Shown: positions 7,819 through 17,883, numbered from the stretch's first letter. The stretch is DNA of 64,000 bases from Hyphomicrobiales bacterium (GCA_027488155.1 JAIYCE010000021.1:1-64000), one strand, 5' to 3'. Notes: generated from the letters alone by a model not told the origin. Made by a program: numbers and translations.

Positions 7819-10386
7819 CTATTTCTTCTTCTTTGGCTTTGCTTCGCCGCCGCCCCAATTGTGTGTGCCCATATCGTCGTCGGTCGGTTTGTGGGCGCGG
7901 GTTTTCGGTAGATTGGCGGCGTTGCCGTAAGTGCGTTCGCCCTCATAGCGGCCGGCTTTGCCTTCGACGTCGGATTGCCGCGCCATCGGGTCGTCGGCCA
8001 GCACGAGTTCGGTTGCTTGCAGGCGCTTGATTTCGTCGCGTAGCCGCGCCGCTTTTTCGAATTCGAGATCGGCTGCCGCCTCGCGCATCTGCTTTTCGAG
8101 ATCGGCTAGCGTGGCCTTCATATTGTGTCCGGCGCTCTTCTGATCGGCGAGGCCGAGATCGACGCGGACATGGTCGCGCTCATAGACGCTGTCGAGAATA
8201 TCGCCGATAGAGCGCTTCACGCTTTCGGGTGTGATGCCATTGGCGGTGTTCCACGCTTCCTGCTTTTCGCGGCGGCGATTGGTTTCGGCAATCGCGCGCT
8301 CCATCGAGCCCGTCATATGATCGGCATAGAGGATGACGCGGCCATCGACGTTGCGCGCTGCACGTCCGATGGTCTGGATGAGCGACGTCTCTGATCGCAG
8401 AAAGCCTTCCTTATCGGCGTCGAGAATGGCAACGAGGCCGCACTCGGGAATGTCTAAGCCTTCGCGCAGAAGGTTGATGCCGACCAATACGTCGAACGCA
8501 CCGAGGCGCAGATCGCGGATGATTTCGATGCGTTCGATTGTGTCGATATCCGAATGCATGTAGCGCACGCGTACGCCATTCTCGTGCAGATATTCTGTGA
8601 GCTGTTCAGCCATGCGCTTGGTGAGTACGGTCACAAGCGAGCGGTAGCCTTGTGCGGCCGCTGTGCGGACTTCGCCGAGCAGATCGTCCACCTGCGCGCG
8701 CGCCGGACGGATTTCAACGTTCGGATCGATGAGGCCAGTTGGACGAATGACCTGTTCGACGAAGACACCGCCTGCTTTTTCCAATTCCCAATTGCCGGGC
8801 GTGGCCGAGACATGCACGGTCTGTGGGCGCATGGCCTCCCACTCTTCGAAGCGCAGCGGACGATTGTCCATACAGGAAGGCAGACGGAAGCCATATTCGG
8901 CAAGGGTTGCCTTACGACGGAAGTCGCCGCGATACATGCCGCCGATCTGGGGCACGGTGACATGGCATTCATCGGTGAAGACGAGTGCATTGTCGGGCAG
9001 ATATTCGAACAGGGTCGGCGGCGGCTCGCCGGGCTGGCGGCCGGTGAGATAACGCGAATAGTTTTCGATGCCTTGGCAGGAGCCGGTCGCTTCCAGCATT
9101 TCGAGATCGAAGATGGTACGTTGCTCGAGACGTTGCGCTTCCAGCAAGCGCCCCATCTTGATCAATTCGTCGAGGCGCTTCTTGAGTTCATCCTTGATGC
9201 CCTTCACAGCCTGATTCAATGTCGGGCGTGGCGTGACATAATGTGAGTTGGCGTAAATCTTCACGCTTTCGAGATCGTTCGTTTTCGATCCGGTGAGCGG
9301 GTCGAATTCGACAATGCTCTCGACTTCGTCGCCAAACAGCGAGATGCGCCAGGCTCGATCTTCATAATGCGCTGGGAAAACCTCGATGATGTCGCCGCGC
9401 ACACGGAACGCGCCGCGCTGGAAATCGCCGCCGGAGCGTTTGTACTGCAACGCGGCCAGATCGGCGAGGAGTTGACGCTGATCGAGCCGTTCGCCGACTT
9501 TCACAGCGAATGTCATAGCGGTGTAGGTTTCGACCGAGCCGATACCGTAAATGCAGGAGACGGATGCAACGATGATCACGTCGTCGCGTTCGAGCAGCGC
9601 ACGCGTAGCGGCGTGGCGCATGCGATCAATCTGCTCGTTGATCGTCGATTCTTTTTCAATGTAGGTGTCTGTCCGCGGCACATAGGCCTCGGGTTGATAA
9701 TAGTCATAGTAGGACACGAAATATTCGACGGCGTTGTCCGGAAAGAACGATTTGAACTCGCCATAGAGCTGGGCTGCCAATGTCTTGTTCGGTGCAAGAA
9801 TGAGCGCTGGGCGCTGCGTCTTTTCGATCACCTGAGCCATAGTGAAGGTTTTGCCGGAGCCGGTGACGCCAAGCAGAACCTGATCGCGTTCGCCGCGCGC
9901 GGTCACGCCTTCGACGAGTTCAGCAATGGCATTGGGCTGGTCGCCGCGCGGTTCGAAGGGCGAGACGAGACGGAAGGGGCGTCCGCCTTCCGATTTTTCG
10001 GGGCGCTCGGGGCGGTGCGGTGTCCACACCACGTCGGGTTTCAGAAAAGGATTACCGCTCTCGAGCAGTTGTTTCAGCGCATCCATCGATGCGCCGGCAC
10101 CAGTCATGCCTTGTGGAATGGCCTCGTCGCGGTCGCGCACGACATTGCCTTGCCGGACGCGTTTGGGACTATCGCCCAGCATCTTGTCCCGTGTGAGACC
10201 GGTATCGCGTCGGCGATCGCCCGGCGTGAGCGGGATATCGATATCGAAGCTTTGGGGCGCCTCATCGAACCCCGGTTCGCGTGCGAGGCCGGGGCTAAGG
10301 AGTTGCGCCAGATGCGGCTCAAGCGGTCTCAGAGCGGGCTTGGACGCTTTAGAGCGTGGCGCAGAGGATTTCGGCGTTTTGGGCAT
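7819..10386 (-). CDS. uvrB: Excinuclease ABC subunit B
   Basis: The 855-residue protein is the DNA-damage verification helicase of nucleotide excision repair. Visible parts are Walker [10 protein letters not shown] near 175, the damage-probing beta-hairpin [12 protein letters not shown] near 228, helicase motif [11 protein letters not shown] in the second domain, and the UVR domain ([23 protein letters not shown]) near the C terminus that contacts UvrC. Before the UvrB core lies an extra segment of about 130 residues rich in Pro, Ser and charge, and a Lys-rich tail (KPKKKK) follows the UVR domain, so it is longer than the usual 670 or so. Long forms occur in Rhizobiales. Confidence 0.97.
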   Translation of the reverse strand: MPKTPKSSAPRSKASKPALRPLEPHLAQLLSPGLAREPGFDEAPQSFDIDIPLTPGDRRRDTGLTRDKMLGDSPKRVRQGNVVRDRDEAIPQGMTGAGASMDALKQLLESGNPFLKPDVVWTPHRPERPEKSEGGRPFRLVSPFEPRGDQPNAIAELVEGVTARGERDQVLLGVTGSGKTFTMAQVIEKTQRPALILAPNKTLAAQLYGEFKSFFPDNAVEYFVSYYDYYQPEAYVPRTDTYIEKESTINEQIDRMRHAATRALLERDDVIIVASVSCIYGIGSVETYTAMTFAVKVGERLDQRQLLADLAALQYKRSGGDFQRGAFRVRGDIIEVFPAHYEDRAWRISLFGDEVESIVEFDPLTGSKTNDLESVKIYANSHYVTPRPTLNQAVKGIKDELKKRLDELIKMGRLLEAQRLEQRTIFDLEMLEATGSCQGIENYSRYLTGRQPGEPPPTLFEYLPDNALVFTDECHVTVPQIGGMYRGDFRRKATLAEYGFRLPSCMDNRPLRFEEWEAMRPQTVHVSATPGNWELEKAGGVFVEQVIRPTGLIDPNVEIRPARAQVDDLLGEVRTAAAQGYRSLVTVLTKRMAEQLTEYLHENGVRVRYMHSDIDTIERIEIIRDLRLGAFDVLVGINLLREGLDIPECGLVAILDADKEGFLRSETSLIQTIGRAARNVDGRVILYADHMTGSMERAIAETNRRREKQEAWNTANGITPESVKRSIGDILDSVYERDHVRVDLGLADQKSAGHNMKATLADLEKQMREAAADLEFEKAARLRDEIKRLQATELVLADDPMARQSDVEGKAGRYEGERTYGNAANLPKTRAHKPTDDDMGTHNWGGGEAKPKKKK

Positions 10387-10543
10387 GAGGGGAAGATGGC
10401 GGGCGGCCCCGCGCGCGGCAAGGGCTGTACCCTCATAGAAGTGCGTGGTTCACCGGCATTTTTCCTCACGGCTTCGTCCAGTTATGATGGCCCTGCCGAC
10501 ACAAAGGCCATTGCGGGTTGGTGCGATGCCCTCAGCCAGTGGC

Positions 10544-10572
10544 TTGACATGGATTTTGGCTTAGTTTGAGCA
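10544..10572 (+). promoter_or_regulatory. Candidate promoter of the cold-shock gene
   Basis: A perfect -35 hexamer TTGACA lies at 10544-10549 in the uvrB/cold-shock divergent gap; the -10 (TGAGCA at 17 nt spacing) is poor. A start here would give a leader of roughly 215 nt, in keeping with cold-shock mRNAs. The 10387-10795 gap otherwise holds no gene that I can see. Confidence 0.3.
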
Positions 10573-10698
10573 GTAAGCTGAAATGAAATGGCCGCGGCTC
10601 ACAGTTCAGCAATAAATGCCATAATTTTGCCACGAAAAAGCCACAAACTGGGGATAACTCATACGGATCGAATTGGCCATGACGAACTGGGCCGCCGC

Positions 10699-10721
10699 CT
10701 GAAAACGGGCGCACGTTTCAG
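10699..10721 (+). promoter_or_regulatory. Stem-loop in the cold-shock gene leader
   Basis: CTGAAA(A)CG at 10699-10707 pairs with CGTTTCAG at 10714-10721, one bulged A, about 75 nt before the start codon. It is the clearest structure in the long leader and could take part in temperature-dependent folding; this is inference. Confidence 0.3.
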
Positions 10722-10795
10722 CCTCCTCTACCAATATTCGACTAATCGGGCGGGTAACCGCTCAAACGTGCACACCGAAGACAAGGACTACTTCC

Positions 10796-11005
10796 ATGGC
10801 GACCGGAACGGTTAAGTGGTATAATGATACTAAAGGTTACGGCTTCATCCAACCGGATGAAGGTGGCAAGGACGTTTTCGTCCATGCAACGGCTCTTGAA
10901 CGCGCTGGCATGCGCGGCCTCAAGGAAGGCCAGAAGATCGGTTACGAGTTGCAGACTGACCAGCGTTCTGGCAAGCAGTCGGCCGGAAATCTTCGCGCCG
11001 TTTGA
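10796..11005 (+). CDS. cspA: Cold-shock protein, CspA family
   Basis: The 69-residue single cold-shock domain binds single-stranded nucleic acid and melts RNA structure. RNP1 is KGYGFIQP (13-20) and RNP2 is VFVHA (27-31). The start codon follows GACAAGGACTACTTCC. A strong terminator ends the gene at 11073, and infA follows. The gene has an unusually long upstream region (about 410 bp to uvrB), of which about half could be leader RNA. Assignment of the family is certain; which of several csp paralogues it is cannot be told. Confidence 0.95.
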   Translation: MATGTVKWYNDTKGYGFIQPDEGGKDVFVHATALERAGMRGLKEGQKIGYELQTDQRSGKQSAGNLRAV

Positions 11006-11044
11006 TACGGCAGTAGGCGAGACCCGCTAGGGTCTCCAATGCTG

Positions 11045-11073
11045 ACCGCCGTTCCCGCGAACGGCGGTTTTTT
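11045..11073 (+). terminator. Intrinsic terminator after the cold-shock gene
   Basis: Perfect 10-bp stem ACCGCCGTTC/GAACGGCGGT, 4-nt loop, then T6. It ends 25 nt before infA. Confidence 0.85.
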
Positions 11074-11097
11074 GTTTGGGACCAGAACGGAGTACCG

Positions 11098-11379
11098 ATG
11101 GCTAAGGAACAGCTCATCGAATTCGAAGGACGCGTGACCGAAATCCTTCCCGACGCGCGCTACCGGGTCGAACTCGACAGCGGCCACACCATCATTGCCT
11201 ACACTGCAGGCAAGATGAAGAAGAACCGCATCAAGACGCTCGCGGGTGACCGCGTAACGGTTGAGATGTCACCTTATGACCTTGAGAAAGGTCGCCTGAT
11301 CTTCCGTCATAAGGATGAGCGCGCCGCCTCCTCAGCGCCGCGTCCGCCTCAACGCGGTGGGCCACCCCGCCGCCGTTAA
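11098..11379 (+). CDS. infA: Translation initiation factor IF-1
   Basis: The 93-residue protein is the S1/OB-fold IF-1 that fills the ribosomal A site during initiation. The core [20 protein letters not shown] through [12 protein letters not shown] (about 1-70) is typical, but a tail of about 20 residues rich in Ala, Pro and Arg extends it beyond the usual 72. A cold-shock gene lies upstream with a terminator between them; several Rhizobiales carry an additional IF-1 in such a place, so this may be a second copy rather than the only infA. Confidence 0.9.
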   Translation: MAKEQLIEFEGRVTEILPDARYRVELDSGHTIIAYTAGKMKKNRIKTLAGDRVTVEMSPYDLEKGRLIFRHKDERAASSAPRPPQRGGPPRRR

Positions 11380-11474
11380 ACCAAGGTTCCCGGTTGAGCC
11401 AGCACCGTTGAACGGTTCAGGGGCAGAGGGCCGTCTCACGGTTTTCTTCTCTCCCTGTCCGGACGTTATTCGCG

Positions 11475-11825
11475 ATGCCGTCGCTCTCGCCGCAGTTTTA
11501 TCTTCCGATCCTCCTGCTTATTGCCTCCAACGTCTTTATGACGGTGGCGTGGTACGGGCATCTCAAATTCAAAAGCGTGGCGCTTCCCCTGGTCATTCTC
11601 GCCAGTTGGGGCATTGCGTTCATCGAATATTGCCTCGCGGTGCCAGCCAACCGCATCGGCCACGCGGTCTATTCCGCTGCTGAACTCAAGACGATTCAAG
11701 AAGTCATCACGCTGATCGTCTTCGCCGGATTTTCAGTTTTCGTCTTGAAGGAGCCGCTTGGTTGGAACCATGCGATCGGATTTCTTCTTATCGCGCTTGG
11801 TGCTGCGTTCGTCTTTCGCGGCTAA
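11475..11825 (+). CDS. DUF486 (DMT-like) small membrane protein
   Basis: The 116-residue protein has four predicted transmembrane segments (about 8-28, 33-52, 70-88, 95-113). The stretch NVFMTVAWYGHLKF and the ending GFLLIALGAAFVFRG are typical of DUF486 proteins, a small branch of the drug/metabolite transporter superfamily. No substrate is known. It stands alone, with infA 95 bp upstream and the aminotransferase 225 bp downstream. Confidence 0.82.
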   Translation: MPSLSPQFYLPILLLIASNVFMTVAWYGHLKFKSVALPLVILASWGIAFIEYCLAVPANRIGHAVYSAAELKTIQEVITLIVFAGFSVFVLKEPLGWNHAIGFLLIALGAAFVFRG

Positions 11826-11845
11826 ACTCCGTCACCGCCGCATAG

Positions 11846-13252
<1,407 letters not shown>

Positions 13253-13283
13253 ACAATTAAAGTTTCACTCAATTTACAATAGA

Positions 13284-13310
13284 AAGGCCGCGAATTTTGC
13301 GGCCTTTTTT
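13284..13310 (+). terminator. Intrinsic terminator after the aminotransferase
   Basis: Perfect 8-bp stem AAGGCCGC/GCGGCCTT with a 7-nt AT loop followed by T6. Confidence 0.85.
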
Positions 13311-13399
13311 CATTTTTTGCTTGCGTAAATTTAAATCTCCGTTCTTCTTTTCGGTGCTGGAATAGATAATTTTTAAAAAGCATCGAAAAGAGGGTGGTC

Positions 13400-15016
13400 A
13401 TGACGAAGCCAATCACGCGCATTGCGCTTAATTTCAAAGCTAATCTTGGTAAGGAAAGCGACGGTCGGCAGATTATCCGAAATCTTTGGGCTCAGCTTGA
13501 AGGGTATTTCAACATCGAAGTTGCAACTAAATCTCCACATTATACGATTTCCTATAATTATCACCCCAAGGCTACTCGCCCTTCAACCGGCGGGAAGTAC
13601 GCTGTCGACTTGCGTGGACAACAAGGTTTACGAGATGAGATCATTATGCATGAAACATTTCATGCTTTAGGTCATATGCACCACAGTAAATTGCATCCGA
13701 GATTTACAGTGAGGAGACAATCTGTCAATCAAGGTCCAGCGCTCAGGATCGAAGACTTTATGTTACTGCAGTCGAGATTTGGTTCACGCGAATCAACAGC
13801 TATGCAGACAACATATAGTTGGGATTATAGCCAAGAGAAAAAAACCTATTTTGTAACTAGAAAATTTAGTGACGCTAACAGCCCAGAGGTATCAGCTAAC
13901 ACTCGAAGCCTTTCCGAGGAATATCTCTACGATTTTCTTTGGAGTGGAACCGGGTATAATATTTTAGACTTTTCGAAATATACGACCCGCCTTCGGATCG
14001 ATCTTAGAGCGTCAGAGACAAATGAAAAAGGAGTGATTATCGGCACTCGCCTTTTCGGAACACGAACAGATTTCAAGAATAACTGGTTTGGTCTGAACAT
14101 CATTAACGTGCCTGGCGTCAAACTGGATGAAGCATGGGCCGGGGCGAGCGATGATCTAATCACAGGCAATCAATACGATAACAAGATCTTTGGGAAGGCA
14201 GGAAAAGATACGCTCTTTGGCCTCGGCGGTCGAGATACCCTTGATGGTGGAGATAACATCGACTCTGTCGATTATTCCAAGGATGATAGTGAAGGCGGTC
14301 GCAAAGGCGTCATTGTCAACCTTTCCACGATGATGATGAGCCGGGGAGAAACATCGGTCAATGGTGGGACTGCGATCGATGGGTTCGGTGCAATAGACAC
14401 GCTTGTCAGTATCGAAGGCATAATCGGAACACGCCATGGCGATTATTTTTTCGGCTCTGATCAGGATAACATATTCGCTGGATTGGCGGGTCAAGACACG
14501 ATCGACGGCCAAGGAGGCCAAGATACGGTCGATTATAGTGGAGACCATGCCGCTGTTGGCCTCAAGGGTATCGTTGTCAAGCTCAATATGAACTCAGCGC
14601 TCGATGGTTTTGGTCATCAAGATACGCTGTCTGCGATCGAGAATGTGATTGGCACTCACTTTGCGGACGACATAATTGGTGATGCGAATGCGAACAAACT
14701 TGATGGAAGAACAGGAAACGACACGCTCGATGGCGGTGAAGGTAACGATAGTTTGAGCGGCGGGTTCGGCAGCGACATATTCGTTTATGGAAAAGGCTAC
14801 GGTGCCGATCTTGTGACCGATTTCGCTGCCACCGGCAAAGGGCATGATGTTCTGTCGATTTCGTTGAGCCTTGCGCGGGACATAACAGACCTTATGAGTA
14901 AAGCGACGCAGACGATATTGGGTGATCTCAAGTTTGAATTTGGCAATGGCGATACGCTGACACTTCGATCTGTTAGGAAGGCGGCGTTAGGCGTCGAGGA
15001 TGTCCGCTTCTTTTGA
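13400..15016 (+). CDS. RTX serralysin-like zinc metalloprotease
   Basis: The start is the ATG at 13400, after AAAAGAGGG; a GTG two codons earlier is also possible. The 538-residue protein carries HETFHALGHMH near residues 84-94, an exact HExxHxxGxxH metzincin zinc site, followed by IEDFMLLQSRFG, which resembles the serralysin segment after the zinc site. The second half has Ca-binding RTX nonapeptides (GKDTLFGLGGRDTLDGG, GNDTLDGGEGNDSL) and ends in a likely type I secretion signal. No signal peptide, fitting export by a type I system, none of which is in the window. The first 700 bases are clearly AT-richer than all neighbours, suggesting horizontal acquisition. Confidence 0.85.
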   Translation: MTKPITRIALNFKANLGKESDGRQIIRNLWAQLEGYFNIEVATKSPHYTISYNYHPKATRPSTGGKYAVDLRGQQGLRDEIIMHETFHALGHMHHSKLHPRFTVRRQSVNQGPALRIEDFMLLQSRFGSRESTAMQTTYSWDYSQEKKTYFVTRKFSDANSPEVSANTRSLSEEYLYDFLWSGTGYNILDFSKYTTRLRIDLRASETNEKGVIIGTRLFGTRTDFKNNWFGLNIINVPGVKLDEAWAGASDDLITGNQYDNKIFGKAGKDTLFGLGGRDTLDGGDNIDSVDYSKDDSEGGRKGVIVNLSTMMMSRGETSVNGGTAIDGFGAIDTLVSIEGIIGTRHGDYFFGSDQDNIFAGLAGQDTIDGQGGQDTVDYSGDHAAVGLKGIVVKLNMNSALDGFGHQDTLSAIENVIGTHFADDIIGDANANKLDGRTGNDTLDGGEGNDSLSGGFGSDIFVYGKGYGADLVTDFAATGKGHDVLSISLSLARDITDLMSKATQTILGDLKFEFGNGDTLTLRSVRKAALGVEDVRFF

Positions 15017-15059
15017 AGCTATCTTCCGGACCGCGCCAGGGAACGCATTGGCTGTCTTG

Positions 15060-15085
15060 CGGTTGAGGTACATTCACCTCAACCG
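15060..15085 (+). promoter_or_regulatory. Perfect hairpin just ahead of the DUF992 gene
   Basis: CGGTTGAGGT (15060-15069) pairs with ACCTCAACCG (15076-15085) around a 6-nt loop. The 3' arm touches the GTGGAG ribosome-binding site of the next gene. No T tract follows, so this is more likely an operator or translational hairpin than a terminator. Confidence 0.4.
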
Positions 15086-15098
15086 TGGAGACTCTTTC

Positions 15099-15602
15099 AT
15101 GTCCTGTTCATCCTTGCGTTGGGTCGCCTGCGGCCTCGCTACAGTTCTCGCCCTTCCTGCCATGGCGCAATCGACCGGTACGACAAGCCGCATCGGAGCC
15201 TTAGAATGCACTGTGGCCGGTGGGCCCGGTTTCATCATCATTTCAAGCAAAACTTTGTCCTGCACCTTTAAGCCTACGCGCGGACGACGGGAAACTTATG
15301 TCGGGACCATTCGTAAATTCGGTCTCGATATTGGCGCGACGCAGAAAGGCAAAATTGTGTGGGCCGTGTTAGCACCAACAGCCAGCGTGCGGCCTGGTGC
15401 TCTGGCGGGCGATTATGTCGGCGTGAGTGCGGAAGCCACCGTGGGCGCGGGCGTGCAAGCGAATGTGCTCGTGGGTGGATTCAATAAATCCTTCAATCTG
15501 CAACCACTCTCGGTTGGTGGACAGACAGGGCTGAACATTGCCGCCGGTGTCTCCGAGTTGACGCTTGAACCTGCTGGTCCGCTGCCGCCTCCTGCGCGTT
15601 GA
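15099..15602 (+). CDS. DUF992 secreted protein
   Basis: The start at 15099 follows GTGGAG at good spacing; a longer frame from 15000 overlaps the protease gene and lacks a signal. The 167-residue product has a signal peptide (LATVLALPAMAQS, cleavage near 24) and the DUF992 body: RIGALECTVAGG, SKTLSCTF and a glycine-rich beta sheet up to GVSELTLEP. DUF992 proteins are common in Rhizobiales and have no known function; periplasmic location is predicted. The C-terminal Pro-rich end is normal for the group. Confidence 0.8.
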   Translation: MSCSSLRWVACGLATVLALPAMAQSTGTTSRIGALECTVAGGPGFIIISSKTLSCTFKPTRGRRETYVGTIRKFGLDIGATQKGKIVWAVLAPTASVRPGALAGDYVGVSAEATVGAGVQANVLVGGFNKSFNLQPLSVGGQTGLNIAAGVSELTLEPAGPLPPPAR

Positions 15603-15624
15603 ACGATTGTTCTTTATGGGCCAA

Positions 15625-15653
15625 GAAAAAAGCCCCGCGAAAGCGGGGCTTTT
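15625..15653. terminator. Bidirectional intrinsic terminator
   Basis: AGCCCCGC/GCGGGGCT stem (8 bp, GAAA loop) with A7 before and T4 after, between the convergent DUF992 and outer-membrane protein genes. Confidence 0.85.
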
Positions 15654-15671
15654 CTGCATTATGTTATTGTA

Positions 15672-16466
15672 TCAGAATTTATAGTTGAGGCCGGCGCGGA
15701 CGATGTTGCCATCCATCTTCGCACGGGCTGCCGAGGCTGGAAGCGTGCCGCCGGCGACCACATAATTCTTGCTGCCGAGATCGTAGTAGAGATATTCGAG
15801 CTTCGTTGTGATGTTGTTGGTGATGGCGTATTCGACACCGGCACCGAGCGTCCAACCGAAGCGCGTATCGTCATTCTTGCCCTGCCAAAGGTCGACTGTC
15901 GCAATACCTGTCGTGTTGACATAGCTGGCGCTGAGCGAGCTTGAGGAATTGACGTTGCCCCAGGCCAAACCACCGGTGCCGTAAATCATCCAGCGATCGA
16001 TGGCGTAGCCAATACGGCCACGCAATGTCGCGAGCCAGTCCGCGCCAATCTTACCGGTGCTTGTAACCGATGCGCCGCCGATGCCCGCGCCGGGATAGCC
16101 GCTTGGATAGGCAACCGTCGCCGAACCTGTTTTGCCGCTGTCGAGCCAGACCCAGTCGCCTTCCACACCAAGCACGAATTGGTTGATCTGCCAGTTGTAA
16201 CCAGCCTGAATACCGCCGGTGAAGCCGTCGGAGTCGGTATTGATGCCAGTGGGGAAATAGCCCGCGTAAAGGGGATTTGAGTACAGCGTCAGATCGTTGT
16301 TACCCCAATTATAGCCGACGTTCAGACCGATATAGAAGCCGGTCCAAGTGAAGACTGGCGCCGGAGGAACATAGGGTGGAGCTGTCGTCCGCGATGGGAG
16401 ATCAGCGGCGAGGGCAGGTAGGACGGCCGCGGCAAAGGCGGTCGAAAGCAGAATACGCTTTAACAT
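15672..16466 (-). CDS. Outer-membrane beta-barrel protein, Omp25/RopB-like
   Basis: The 264-residue protein has a signal peptide (LLSTAFAAAVLPALAADLP, cleavage after ALA near 20), a Pro-rich linker, then WTGFYIGLNVGYNWG, the signature first strand of the Rhizobiales Omp25/Omp31/RopB family. An eight-stranded barrel and the terminal aromatic residue (AGLNYKF) needed for BAM assembly are visible. These proteins are abundant surface proteins with structural and host-interaction roles. Its upstream region is extremely AT-rich, which suggests control by a silencer-type regulator. Confidence 0.9.
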   Translation of the reverse strand: MLKRILLSTAFAAAVLPALAADLPSRTTAPPYVPPAPVFTWTGFYIGLNVGYNWGNNDLTLYSNPLYAGYFPTGINTDSDGFTGGIQAGYNWQINQFVLGVEGDWVWLDSGKTGSATVAYPSGYPGAGIGGASVTSTGKIGADWLATLRGRIGYAIDRWMIYGTGGLAWGNVNSSSSLSASYVNTTGIATVDLWQGKNDDTRFGWTLGAGVEYAITNNITTKLEYLYYDLGSKNYVVAGGTLPASAARAKMDGNIVRAGLNYKF

Positions 16467-16519
16467 TGCTCACTCCTTGCATGCACACCGGACGGCGCCG
16501 GAATCGAGAGGATCAATGC

Positions 16520-16660
16520 TAAAAGTAACGTAACGTAAGATTTATGTCTGTGATGAAATTGCAACTTATAAGAGTATAAATATAATATATTTTGATATAT
16601 ATGAAAAAAAGATAATGTTTAGCTTACGTTAAATACAGTATAGCTCAAGTATAAATATCC
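16520..16660. promoter_or_regulatory. Very AT-rich upstream region of the Omp gene with inverted repeat
   Basis: The 16467-16888 gap holds no protein gene I trust. Its left part is strongly AT-rich, most markedly 16556-16620. AACGTAAG (16532-16539) is inverted as CTTACGTT (16623-16630). Such tracts are typical targets of AT-binding regulators such as MucR/Ros; this is inference. Confidence 0.4.
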
Positions 16661-16661
16661 A

Positions 16662-16692
16662 TAAAAAAGGCCCGATCAAAAGATCGGGCCTT
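16662..16692 (-). terminator. Intrinsic terminator on the minus strand
   Basis: Perfect 11-bp stem AAGGCCCGATC/GATCGGGCCTT (16667-16677 and 16682-16692); read leftwards it is followed by a T6 tract. It lies about 200 bp past the MarR stop, so it may end either that transcript or a separate small RNA. Confidence 0.8.
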
Positions 16693-16786
16693 GAAGTCAG
16701 ATCGGACAAAGCCCGAAAACTTCCAGAGGGGAACGGTTTGCGGAGGGCGCTGCACCGGGAGGGGATTGGTGAGGCCCAAGCTAACC
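16662..16786 (-). ncRNA. Candidate small RNA, about 125 nt
   Basis: Reading leftwards, -35 TTGCTC (16821-16816), a 17-nt spacer and -10 CATAGT (16798-16793) would start transcription near 16786, and the perfect terminator at 16692-16662 would end it. The predicted RNA carries repeated C-rich unpaired-looking motifs (CCCCTCCC, GCCCTCC, TCCCCTC) that resemble anti-Shine-Dalgarno loops of known alphaproteobacterial trans-acting sRNAs. No convincing reading frame covers it. It could instead be the 3' untranslated end of the MarR mRNA. Confidence 0.35.
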
Positions 16787-16792
16787 GTCAAT

Positions 16793-16821
16793 ACTATGCG
16801 TTTGGAGAGACCTGCGAGCAA
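16793..16821 (-). promoter_or_regulatory. Candidate promoter of the small RNA
   Basis: TTGCTC and CATAGT separated by 17 nt on the minus strand, the only good spacing match in this gap that points at the orphan terminator. Confidence 0.35.
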
Positions 16822-16888
16822 TGCATATGGCAGCATGTCTGCCCATTATTTTATGCAATGTTAGTGTGGGTTTGCGGCCTGAAAAGCT

Positions 16889-17290
16889 TCAGGCAGTGAA
16901 CAAAACTTCATTCCTGATGCGCTCCATGGCGATCAGTTGATCCAGAATGCGCCCTTGAAACTCGCCATTGAGCGCAACGAAAACGCGGCGTCTGTCATCC
17001 TTGTCCGGGCTGCGGGTAATGCGGCCATTACGTTCGAGTTCTTCGATCCGTCGTAATGCGGTTGTTACCGGAAGGCCGGATGCGAGACATAGGCTTGTCA
17101 CCGAGACGGCGCGGTCTTCGAAGCGTGCCGCGCAAAGCTCTAAAACCATGGCCCAGACTGGATCACCCTGCTCATCTCTCACAGCCCGACGGCGCAAGCG
17201 CAGGAATTCGAGTTCAAGGCGAACCAAAATAGCTAGTTGTGCCTCAGTCAGGATGGCAGGTTGGGCTTCAGCTTTTGTGGGGGCGCTCAT
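16889..17290 (-). CDS. MarR-type winged-helix regulator
   Basis: The 133-residue protein has a winged helix-turn-helix at about 60-115: VTSLCLASGLPVTTALRRIEELERNG is the recognition part and SPDKDDRRRVFVAL the wing, as in MarR regulators. An N-terminal helix of about 40 residues would give dimerisation. No effector or target is evident. Neighbours are an Omp gene, a candidate small RNA and an unknown 83-residue protein; any of them could be a target but nothing proves it. Confidence 0.78.
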   Translation of the reverse strand: MSAPTKAEAQPAILTEAQLAILVRLELEFLRLRRRAVRDEQGDPVWAMVLELCAARFEDRAVSVTSLCLASGLPVTTALRRIEELERNGRITRSPDKDDRRRVFVALNGEFQGRILDQLIAMERIRNEVLFTA

Positions 17291-17419
17291 CGGGTCTGCA
17301 TGGCTAAGCGGATTTCAGAGCAACCACAAAACATTGAATCCCTGTCGCATAAAGCGGCTTTTTTACGTTATTGAGGCGGAAAACCCTGAAATGGGTTTAG
17401 GATTAATCGAGACGCTGCG

Positions 17420-17671
17420 TCACGCGCGTCCCATCGGCTCTATTTGATCCAATTCGGATGAATGCTGGGGCGAAGCCTCTGCAGCAGCGGCCTCAAGAAG
17501 ACCGCGGAGATCTTCCGCAGACCAGAAGCTCAGCGCAGCGCAATTTGCATGAGCCGCCAGTTCGATCGTGAGATCCTCAAGTGGCATGCCGATGCTTCTG
17601 GCTTCGGTAACAAGTGCCGACAGATGACGGTTTACAAGGCGCGAAACGTCAAAGCTTGATCGAGACAACAT
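17420..17671 (-). CDS. Small hypothetical protein
   Basis: An 83-residue frame starting MLSRSSFDVSRLVNRH; a start 16 codons upstream is possible but has no better signal. The product is mostly helical and Ala-rich, with an acidic C-terminal end, soluble, and without motifs that I recognise. Codon usage fits the neighbourhood, and it faces away from the TorF porin gene. It could be a regulatory or stress protein; no function can be assigned. Confidence 0.5.
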   Translation of the reverse strand: MLSRSSFDVSRLVNRHLSALVTEARSIGMPLEDLTIELAAHANCAALSFWSAEDLRGLLEAAAAEASPQHSSELDQIEPMGRA

Positions 17672-17883
17672 AATAACTCCCAAAAAATGAGGCTTGCCGA
17701 AGCAAGCAGGAAACAACACCTAAGATCATTTTAAGGTTCCATGGCGGCAGCGTCAAACCGCCGATGCGCTAAAGGCCACACTATCCGCGATAGCGCCGAC
17801 AGCCTCGAATTCTTGCCCCGCGTTGGCAATCATTTTGCTCTTTTACCTTGAACATTGCTGTCTTGGTGAGAAATGGGGCCAAA

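Noticed and set aside
10387..10543. LexA-type box (GTTC-N7-GTTC) controlling uvrB
   Set aside because: GTTC half-sites occur but none has a partner at the right spacing.
9367..10569. Plus-strand open frame of 400 codons opposite uvrB
   Set aside because: Lies wholly antisense to most of the conserved uvrB N-terminal half, has no recognisable protein features and no ribosome-binding site; it is a GC-codon shadow.
16645..16836. Minus-strand 63-codon frame in the Omp/MarR gap
   Set aside because: Runs through a perfect terminator hairpin and lacks a ribosome-binding site; a non-coding RNA explains the region better.
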